From positions 124,001 through 188,000 of the forward strand of contig OY843611.1 in NCBI GenBank assembly GCA_963692995.1: 64,000 nt of DNA, read 5' to 3'. This document shows, one piece after another, positions 7,988 through 14,564 of this stretch. This DNA is from Bin87 sp963692995 (lineage in GTDB: Bacteria; Chloroflexota; Dehalococcoidia; Lucifugimonadales; UBA3495). A program made the translations under genes and the position numbers. Numbering within the stretch: the first letter of the stretch is position 1; every line of letters begins with the position of its first letter. The notes under the pieces were generated by a model, which saw nothing but the letters and a program-made list of their open reading frames with translations, was not told where the DNA came from and made no database searches.

Positions 7988-8022
7988 AATCCTAAAGCTA
8001 AGAGCGCAAAACATAGCGAAAA
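7988..8022 (+). promoter_or_regulatory. Predicted Cascade target of the crRNA-like guide
   Basis: AA at 7988-7989 flanks a protospacer at 7990-8022 that begins TCCTAAAGCTAAGA; the guide begins ACCTAACGCTAAAA. Counting the base after the first nucleotide as position 1 (the type I-E convention), positions 1-5, 7-11 and 13 match. Positions 6 and 12 do not, and these are bases that Cascade flips out of the hybrid. Beyond position 13 the match is at chance level, which should favour binding without Cas3 cleavage. The site covers the predicted transcription start. Confidence 0.75.
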
Positions 8023-8188
8023 TTTGCCGTAGCAGGAACTACCAGGACCTTTTCCTGTGAAATGGCGCTTGCAGCAGCACGGGCGATTCTTGTGACCGGA
8101 GGTGGTTGACACAGCATCCGAATTAGATAGGGGTTTCGAGCGTTCATTCTGATAGCGGATTGGGTGCCGAGGCCGAAGGACGATAACT

Positions 8189-9778
8189 ATGCTCAACATT
8201 CTAACAGAGCCGCTAATCCGAATGGACACGGCCGGCGGCAGACTTGCGGCCTCTCTGCCGGAGGTGTACGTCGCGCTGATGGCCGACGGGGTGGATGCCT
8301 TCCCGGCCCTGCGTCCTCACCAGCGCCACGCCTGGCACGCCTTTCTGGCACAGCTCGGCGCGATGGCGATGTACCGGGCCGGCCGGCCGGAGCCGCCGGA
8401 TGATGCCGCCGAATGGCGTCGCATCATCCGCGCCCTCGCCCCCGACTTCCCGGACGATGAGCCGTGGCAGCTGGCGGTGGACGACATCACCCGGCCGGCA
8501 TTCATGCAGCCGCCGGCGCGTTCTGCCGACCGACTGGCTGATTACAAAACCAGGGTGGCTACCCCGGACCAGCTGGATATGCTGGTCACCTCCAAGAACC
8601 ACGACCTGAAATCGTCGGTCGAGCTGCAAGCCGACGCCGATGACTGGCTTTTCGCGCTGATCACCTTGCAGACCATGACGGGGTATGACGGTTCGCGCAA
8701 CTATGGCATATCCCGTATGCCCAGCGGGTATGGGAACCGGCCTGCGTTCAGCATTACTCCATCGGTCCGACACGGCGCCCACCTTCGGCGCGATGTAGCG
8801 GTACTGCTGGAGCAACGGCAAGTGATTCTGAACGAATATCCCGTGGTCGACTTCGGCATTGGGCTGCTGTGGGTGCAAGCGTGGGACGGTACGAAAGCGG
8901 AAACGTTAACTATCGACCGGATGGAACCTTTCTACATTGAGGTATGCCGACGGATCAGGCTGCGGGAAGTGAGCGGCAAAATCGAGGCCATTCGCGCCAA
9001 TTCGCTTGACCGGCGAATCAGCGATGCCAAAGGGCTGACGGGAGACCCCTGGGCCCCGGTCAGTAACAACTCGAACCCAAAAGGCACTCCGCCGGCTTTT
9101 TTGGGGCCAAGAAAATTCGGCTATGAGCGGATAGTGGACGGCCTGTTTTCTCCCGACTGGAAGGAACCGCTCCTTTTGAAACCGACAGGGCATAACCGGA
9201 ATCCTGCCGGAACGATGCAATTGGTTGCCCGCGGAATGGTGCGCGGAGAAGGCGGGACTGCCGGCTACCACGAACGGATCATTCCGCTGAAACCCGAGAC
9301 GATACAGGTCTTTGGCCGACCGGCCAGCAAGCAGGAATTGGAAGACATTGCCCGGGAGCGCATCAAGCAGATTGGCACTATCAAGCGCATCTTGCGCCAT
9401 GCTGTCGCTACGTTTGTGGCGCATGGCAAATCTAATGACACCAGCGCCGAGCAACGCGCCCTCGCCAATCCCTGGGCAGACAAGCTGGACGAAATCGTGG
9501 ACGCCGGCTTCTTCGAGGCTTTGCAGGAAGAGTTTGAGGCGGACAGCGATGATGACCGTCGGAGGATACGCAACGAGTGGCTGATGAGTGGCCGAGACGG
9601 AGTAGTTGACCATGGCCGGCGGATTTTGCGATCCGCTACCGCTGCCCTGCCCTGCCCCGCAATTTATCGCTACAAGGCACGGGAGGCCGCCGAAGGGTTG
9701 TTTGAAGGGCGGCTGCGCGGGAATAGCGGACTGCCCTTCCTGTTCGATAACACCATTACTGAGGAGAACCGGGAATGA
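8189..9778 (+). CDS. cse1: Cascade large subunit Cse1 (Cas8e)
   Basis: A 529-residue Cas8e, the PAM-sensing large subunit of the type I-E complex that opens target DNA and recruits Cas3. The N-terminus MLNILTEPLIRMDTAGG and the segment RPHQRHAWHAFLAQLGAMAM near residue 45 are characteristic of the family. A four-helix C-terminal bundle is expected after about residue 390. The length is slightly above the roughly 500 of the E. coli protein. AAGGA at 8176-8180 precedes the ATG by eight bases. The stop codon overlaps the cse2 start (ATGA), indicating translational coupling. It is the first gene after the strong promoter at 7953-7981. Confidence 0.96.
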   Translation: MLNILTEPLIRMDTAGGRLAASLPEVYVALMADGVDAFPALRPHQRHAWHAFLAQLGAMAMYRAGRPEPPDDAAEWRRIIRALAPDFPDDEPWQLAVDDITRPAFMQPPARSADRLADYKTRVATPDQLDMLVTSKNHDLKSSVELQADADDWLFALITLQTMTGYDGSRNYGISRMPSGYGNRPAFSITPSVRHGAHLRRDVAVLLEQRQVILNEYPVVDFGIGLLWVQAWDGTKAETLTIDRMEPFYIEVCRRIRLREVSGKIEAIRANSLDRRISDAKGLTGDPWAPVSNNSNPKGTPPAFLGPRKFGYERIVDGLFSPDWKEPLLLKPTGHNRNPAGTMQLVARGMVRGEGGTAGYHERIIPLKPETIQVFGRPASKQELEDIARERIKQIGTIKRILRHAVATFVAHGKSNDTSAEQRALANPWADKLDEIVDAGFFEALQEEFEADSDDDRRRIRNEWLMSGRDGVVDHGRRILRSATAALPCPAIYRYKAREAAEGLFEGRLRGNSGLPFLFDNTITEENRE

Positions 9779-10383
9779 CCACCACGCAAATTACCGAAGC
9801 GCCGGAGCGGGAACTCGGGCGGCGCAGCTGGGGCGATATTGCATTCAGCCTGTCCGGCAAGGTTGCGGCTCTGGCCAGCTATGACCGTGGCGGCCTGGCC
9901 GGGTTGCGCCGCATGGACCCGGACGAACCCGACACGGCGGCTTTCTGGCGTCTGATGGCGGACGAAGACCTGCTGGGCAATCCTGCAATTGAACGCAAGT
10001 GGGGGCTAATTCTGCACGGCATCGCATTGATGACGCGCACCGCCGGCGGGGACGATATCGCCAGCCGCTCGGCCCATGACGGGAATATGCCGGTGGGCCG
10101 GGCGTTGTTTCTGGGCGGCAACCCGCAGCGCGGGCAAGCCTTTTATAGCGAGACCCGGCTCAACCGGCTGCTGACGGCGCGGGACGATATGCTCCGCGTT
10201 CTGCTGGCGCGGCTGTTCCGCATGCTGGCCTCCGCCAACGTATCTTTCAACTGGCGCGAAATGGCGACGTTCATTCTCAACGACGGCTACGATCTCAACG
10301 ACGGCTACGATGAAATCCGCGCTGAGGAATCCCGCCGCCGCATCGCCCGCGACTATTACCGGACGGCGCGACGCAGCGCCTAA
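9775..10383 (+). CDS. cse2: Cascade small subunit Cse2 (Cas11)
   Basis: A 202-residue all-helical small subunit. Two copies normally line the belly of Cascade and stabilise the displaced strand. The signatures are RSWGDIAFSLSGKVAALASYDRGGLAGLRRM at the start (basic patch GGLAGLRRM) and ETRLNRLLTARDDMLRVLLARLFRML in the middle. It overlaps cse1 by four bases. A tandem 18-bp duplication (10276-10293 and 10294-10311) adds a repeated LNDGYD near residues 168-179. The unit is in frame and the protein keeps the usual length, so function is probably retained. Confidence 0.95.
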   Translation: MTTTQITEAPERELGRRSWGDIAFSLSGKVAALASYDRGGLAGLRRMDPDEPDTAAFWRLMADEDLLGNPAIERKWGLILHGIALMTRTAGGDDIASRSAHDGNMPVGRALFLGGNPQRGQAFYSETRLNRLLTARDDMLRVLLARLFRMLASANVSFNWREMATFILNDGYDLNDGYDEIRAEESRRRIARDYYRTARRSA

Positions 10384-10410
10384 TGATCGGAAGAATGAGG
10401 AGTTTTACCG

Positions 10411-11583
10411 ATGGCTACCCCAAGATTTCTGCAAATCCACACTCTCCACTCCTACCCGGCCGCCCTGCTGAATAGGGACGATTCCGGCCTGGCCAAGCGG
10501 ATGCCCTTCGGCGGCGCCGTGCGTACCCGCATTTCGTCCCAATGCTTGAAACGCCACTGGCGCGTGGCCCAGGACGAGTTCGCCATCCACAGCATTGACG
10601 GCGCCGAGGAAGCGTACCGCTCTCGCAATGTCGTTGAGCGCATGGTGATTGAGCCGTTACGCGCGGCCGGCGACGTGAACGCGGAAGTTCTGGCGGCGGT
10701 GGAAAACGCTTTCAATGCCGGCGTGTATGGGGAAAGCGGAACTACCCGATCCGGACGCCAGCCCCTGCTGTTGGGCTGGCCGGAAGTGGAACATTTGCAA
10801 GCCAAAGCCGCTGCCCTCTGCGCCGAACACCCGGCGGATGCTAAAGCCGCCGGCGATGCCGCCAAGGCGCTTTTCACCCGTCGGGGCGAGGGCGCTAACT
10901 TCGCCGCCTTTCGTGATGCCGCGCGTCTGCCCGGCGGGCTGGAGGGCGCGCTGTTCGGGCGCATGGTTACATCCGACCCCGGCGCGAACATCGACGCGGC
11001 TATTCACGTGGCCCACGCTTTCACCGCGCACCAGGAGGAAAGCGAGAGCGACTACTTCTCGGTGGTGGACGACTTGCAAGGGGAGGATGAAGACCCCGGC
11101 GCCGCCCATATCGGCGACATGGAACTGACGGCCGGCCTCTTCTACGGCTACGTTGTCGTGGACGTGCCGGGGCTGGTTTCCAACCTGAAGGGCTGCCCGG
11201 CGGAGGAATGGGACGCCGCCGATAAAGAAATGGCCGGCAAAGTGGTTGAGCATCTCATCCACCTCATTGCTACGGTATCGCCGGGGGCCAAGCTCGGCTC
11301 CACCGCGCCTTACGCCTGCGCCGACCTGATGCTGATTGAAGCCGGCAGCCGGCAGCCGCGCAGCCTGGCTAATGCTTACCGCGCGCCAGCCCGGGCGCGG
11401 CTGGCCGCCGCCACCGCTGCGCTGTCCGAATATTTGAGCAAGCTGGACGCCGCTTACGGAGGCAAGGAGATACGACGGGTAATGTCCGTTGAGGACTGCG
11501 CTATTCCCAAAGCGGAACGGCTGTGCCTGGACGACCTGGCGACCTGGGCCGCTGACGCGGTTCGCAATGGCGAAGCGGTGTAG
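10411..11583 (+). CDS. cas7: Cascade backbone subunit Cas7e (Cse4/CasC)
   Basis: A 390-residue Cas7e, the subunit that polymerises along the crRNA as a six-copy backbone and whose thumbs flip out every sixth guide base. The start, FLQIHTLHSYPAALLNRDDSGLAKRMPFGGAVRTRISSQCLKRHWR, is the classic Cse4 N-terminus. SDYFSVVDDLQGEDEDPGAAHIGDMELTAGLFYGYVVVDVPGL in the middle and HLIHLIATVSPGAKLGSTAPYACADLMLIE later complete the match. GAGGAG lies eight bases before the ATG. Two bases separate it from cas5, so the genes are clearly one operon. Confidence 0.97.
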   Translation: MATPRFLQIHTLHSYPAALLNRDDSGLAKRMPFGGAVRTRISSQCLKRHWRVAQDEFAIHSIDGAEEAYRSRNVVERMVIEPLRAAGDVNAEVLAAVENAFNAGVYGESGTTRSGRQPLLLGWPEVEHLQAKAAALCAEHPADAKAAGDAAKALFTRRGEGANFAAFRDAARLPGGLEGALFGRMVTSDPGANIDAAIHVAHAFTAHQEESESDYFSVVDDLQGEDEDPGAAHIGDMELTAGLFYGYVVVDVPGLVSNLKGCPAEEWDAADKEMAGKVVEHLIHLIATVSPGAKLGSTAPYACADLMLIEAGSRQPRSLANAYRAPARARLAAATAALSEYLSKLDAAYGGKEIRRVMSVEDCAIPKAERLCLDDLATWAADAVRNGEAV

Positions 11584-11585
11584 CC

Positions 11586-12356
11586 ATGCGTCATCTAATA
11601 CTGAACCTGGAAAGCCCGCTGATGTCCTTTGGCGGGGAAACCATCGACAATCTGGGGGTCATCCGAGCCTTCCCGTCGGCGTCAATGCTCACCGGCCTGC
11701 TGGCCAACGCCCTGGGCTGGCGGCGCGTCGATGGGGAGCGGCATCAGGAACTACAGGATAGGCTGGTGTTCGCCGCCCGCATCGACCGGGAACCGGCCGG
11801 CGGAACGCGGATGACGGACTTCCAGACGGCGCAGCTGAGGGCCGGCGACCGGGGCTGGACAACCCGCGGACAACCCGAAGGGCGGGCCGGCGGCGCGAAT
11901 ACCTACAACGCTCCCCACCTGCGCTACCGGGATTATTACGCCGATCTGCAAGTCACCGTCGCCATGCGCCTGCAACCCGACGCCAATTCCCCGACGCTGG
12001 ACGACCTGGCGGCCGCGTTGCAGGAACCGGCCCGGCCCTTGTTCATCGGACGCAAGCCCTGCTTGCCCGCGGCGCCGCTGCTCGCCGGCTTTGCCGATGG
12101 CGATACCGCGCTGGCCGCCCTGCTGAACCGCGGCGTGGCCCAATCGGACCACGACGCCGAACCGATACGGACGCTGTGGCCGGCCGGCGAGGATGTGGAC
12201 GACATCGCCGCCAGCCGGGAGTATCTGCTCACCGACCGACGCAACTGGATTTCCGGCCTGCACGGCGGCGGCCGATGGGTTCGTGAAGGCGCGATTGACC
12301 GCAGCCGATTTTCTCAACCGGACGGAGACAGTGAAAATGCCCAGAGACACGTATAA
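11586..12356 (+). CDS. cas5: Cascade subunit Cas5e (CasD)
   Basis: A 256-residue Cas5e, a RAMP protein that holds the crRNA 5' handle at the foot of Cascade. Family features are HLILNLESPLMSFGGETIDNLGVIRAFPSASMLTGLLANALGW at the N-terminus and the glycine-rich RPLFIGRKPCLPAAPLL segment near residue 155. The tail LTDRRNWISGLHGGGRWVREG is also typical. It starts two bases after cas7. This protein must accept both the array handle AUAGACC and the identical handle of the crRNA-like element. Confidence 0.95.
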   Translation: MRHLILNLESPLMSFGGETIDNLGVIRAFPSASMLTGLLANALGWRRVDGERHQELQDRLVFAARIDREPAGGTRMTDFQTAQLRAGDRGWTTRGQPEGRAGGANTYNAPHLRYRDYYADLQVTVAMRLQPDANSPTLDDLAAALQEPARPLFIGRKPCLPAAPLLAGFADGDTALAALLNRGVAQSDHDAEPIRTLWPAGEDVDDIAASREYLLTDRRNWISGLHGGGRWVREGAIDRSRFSQPDGDSENAQRHV

Positions 12357-12434
12357 CTATACCTATCGCGTGGGGCGAAAAATATCCCAGTCACGAACCG
12401 GAGGCTACTGGGCCGGATGCTTGGTGAGGCGATT

Positions 12435-13160
12435 ATGCTCAATATGATACGCGCCGACATCAGCGCGCGCGATTTCCAGCGCTGGATGGGCAGCCGTCGA
12501 TTGCAAGACCCGGACCACGCGATGCACTGCCTGCTGACGGAAAGTTTCGGGGCTCTGGCGCCCCGTCCCTTCCGGATCATGTTCCCGCCGGGTGGCCAGT
12601 CCGGCTGTCTTTACGGCTACGCATCCGCCGATGCCGACGCGCTGCGGGAGGCGGCGGAGCTGTATGCGTGCCCGCTACAGTCGCGCATCATACCGGCTGC
12701 CGGCCTGGACAGCAAACCGATGCCCGCGGAATGGACCGCGGGCAAGCGGCTGGGATTTGAGACGCGGGTTCGTCCGGTGGTGCGCCCCTCCCGGGGCGGC
12801 GGCAGCGCACGCGCCGGCAAAGAATGGGACGCTTTCCAGGCGGAAGCGGAGCAACATCCCAAGGGCGCAATGAACCGCAGCCGGGAAGCGGTTTATGCCG
12901 ACTGGTTGGCCGAGCAGCTACAGCGACGCGGCGGCGCCAAGTTGGAGTCGGCCACGCTCCGCTCTTTCCAGCGCGTCCGCGCCTTGCGCAAGGCGCGCTC
13001 CAGGTACAGCGAGGGGCCGGACGCGCTGCTGCGCGGCGTCCTGAACGTTACCGACGGCGATGCCTTCGCCCATCTCCTGGCCCGGGGCGTTGGCCGCCAC
13101 CGCGCCTACGGCTACGGGATGCTGCTGCTGCGTCCGGCCGGCAGTGCCGTCGGCCCGTAG
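12435..13160 (+). CDS. cas6: crRNA-processing endoribonuclease Cas6e (CasE)
   Basis: A 241-residue Cas6e that cuts pre-crRNA at the base of each repeat hairpin and stays in Cascade on the 3' stem-loop. His28 and His31 (DPDHAMHCLL) are the candidate catalytic histidines. The C-terminal glycine-rich loop GVGRHRAYGYGML, near residue 220, is the family hallmark. I prefer the ATG at 12435 (GTGAGG five bases upstream) over the in-frame ATG at 12417, because homologs begin close to this point. A 78-bp gap after cas5 holds nothing recognisable. Confidence 0.95.
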   Translation: MLNMIRADISARDFQRWMGSRRLQDPDHAMHCLLTESFGALAPRPFRIMFPPGGQSGCLYGYASADADALREAAELYACPLQSRIIPAAGLDSKPMPAEWTAGKRLGFETRVRPVVRPSRGGGSARAGKEWDAFQAEAEQHPKGAMNRSREAVYADWLAEQLQRRGGAKLESATLRSFQRVRALRKARSRYSEGPDALLRGVLNVTDGDAFAHLLARGVGRHRAYGYGMLLLRPAGSAVGP

Positions 13161-13206
13161 TACCGTCGGCCGGCAGTACCGTAGGCCGGCAGTCTCGTCA
13201 GCCGGC
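13141..13206. repeat. Four imperfect 16-bp tandem units at the end of cas6e
   Basis: Units like CAGTACCGTCGGCCGG repeat about four times with single-base changes, starting in the last codons of cas6e and running into the 116-bp gap before cas1. They can form alternative GC-rich hairpins. An effect on cas1-cas2 expression is possible but not shown. Confidence 0.65.
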
Positions 13207-13276
13207 CGGCGCTCCCGGCCTGGCCGCCGCTCTTTAACAACCGAATAAATCCCGATCTACCAACGCGCAGGAGTGA

Positions 13277-14206
13277 ATGGAAATGTTGCGAGGAAGGCTT
13301 GGTTTAGAGACCGCCCGCATTCCCCACGCCGACCGGCACGGTCTGTTATGGCTGTCGCGGGGCGCGCTGACGGTGCGCGACGGCACGCTGCGCTTTGAGC
13401 GCAACGCTCCGCCAAGCGCCGACAGCCCTCTGGAAGCCGGCGAATATGGCGTCCCCTTTCAGAGCTTGTCAATGATCTTGCTGGGGCCCGGGTCCACGGT
13501 CAGCCATGACGCCTTGCGTCTGATGGCCAGACACGGCACGGCGCTGGTAGCGGTGGGCGAGGACGGCGTGCGCTGCTACACCGCGCCGCCGTTGGGGCCG
13601 GATACGTCGGACATCGCCCGCCGGCAGATGCGGGCCTGGGGCGATCCTATGGACCAGCGCATCACCATTGCCCGCAAGATGTATGCCCTGCGCCTGGGCG
13701 AAGTGTTGCCGCATACGGATATCAATACCCTGCGCGGCATTGAAGGAGCGCGGATGAAACGAACCTACGGGAACCTGTCCCAGCGTTACGGCATCCGGTG
13801 GCGGGGGCGGCGCTATGACCGGGGCAACCCAATGGCGGCCGATATACCTAATCAGGCAATTAATCACGCTTCGGTAGCGGTAACCTCTGCGGCAGTAATC
13901 GCCGTAACCGCGCTGGGAGCCATTCCCCAGCTGGGGTTCATTCACGAGCACAGCGGCGATGCTTTTGCCCTGGACATCGCCGACTTGTTTCGGGACACCA
14001 TCCTGCTGCCGGCGGCATTTCAGGCCGCTGGCGACATCGCCAAAAACCCGCAGCTGGACGTGGAAAGACACACTCGGCGCACTACCGGAGCCCTGCTGAG
14101 TTCGGAGCGGGTGATTCCCAAGATGATTGACCGCATCAAAACGCTGTTTCAGGATGTTCCGCCGCTGACTGATCGCCCCGCTGGGGAATTCCAAGACATC
14201 GACTAG
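13277..14206 (+). CDS. cas1: CRISPR integrase Cas1 (type I-E)
   Basis: A 309-residue Cas1e, the catalytic subunit of the Cas1-Cas2 integrase that inserts new spacers at the leader end. RIPHADRHGLLWLSRGALTVRDGTLRF at the start is typical of the I-E branch. Candidate metal ligands are the Glu in GIEGARMKRTY near residue 158 and the His and Asp in HEHSGDAFALDIADLFRD near 217-228. AGGAG lies five bases before the ATG. It is followed by cas2 after 16 bases. All expected active-site residues are present, in keeping with the very large array it would have built. Confidence 0.97.
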   Translation: MEMLRGRLGLETARIPHADRHGLLWLSRGALTVRDGTLRFERNAPPSADSPLEAGEYGVPFQSLSMILLGPGSTVSHDALRLMARHGTALVAVGEDGVRCYTAPPLGPDTSDIARRQMRAWGDPMDQRITIARKMYALRLGEVLPHTDINTLRGIEGARMKRTYGNLSQRYGIRWRGRRYDRGNPMAADIPNQAINHASVAVTSAAVIAVTALGAIPQLGFIHEHSGDAFALDIADLFRDTILLPAAFQAAGDIAKNPQLDVERHTRRTTGALLSSERVIPKMIDRIKTLFQDVPPLTDRPAGEFQDID

Positions 14207-14222
14207 ACGGAGGAGGTCGCAG

Positions 14223-14510
14223 ATGACGGTAGTGATAACGGTGAACGTAGCGGCGCGCTATCGGGGGTTTCTGGCGTCGGCCATGCTGGAGCTGGCGCCG
14301 GGAGTATACACCGCGCCGGCCATGACCAGCGGCATCCGCAACCGGATTTGGGATGTGCTAACCCGGTGGCACCATGAGCTGGGGAGCGGAACCATTGTAA
14401 TGACCTGGCGCGACCCAACGGTCCCCAGCCAACAACGGATACTAACCCTGGGAGACGCGCCCAAAGCAATCGTGGACGCTGACGGCGTGTACCTGGTAAA
14501 ATACGGCTAG
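14223..14510 (+). CDS. cas2: CRISPR integrase subunit Cas2 (type I-E)
   Basis: A 95-residue Cas2e that dimerises to bridge two Cas1 dimers and sets the spacer length. The start MTVVITVNVAARYRGFLASAMLELAPGVYT and the central IRNRIWDVLTRWH are characteristic, as are the strands IVMTWRDPTVPSQQRILTLGD. A strong GGAGGAGG at 14210-14217 precedes the ATG. It ends only 54 bases before the first repeat, so the operon runs directly into the array leader. Confidence 0.96.
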   Translation: MTVVITVNVAARYRGFLASAMLELAPGVYTAPAMTSGIRNRIWDVLTRWHHELGSGTIVMTWRDPTVPSQQRILTLGDAPKAIVDADGVYLVKYG

Positions 14511-14564
14511 TCTTCCCTACCCTCTGGCAGATACAATGGCATAGCCAATATCAAAACGCCAAGG
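14511..14564 (+). promoter_or_regulatory. CRISPR leader (54 bp)
   Basis: The stretch between the cas2 stop and the first repeat. TACAAT at 14532-14537 could be a -10 element; I see no convincing -35 and no clear IHF site. It is short for a type I-E leader, so leader functions may extend back into cas2. Confidence 0.65.
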
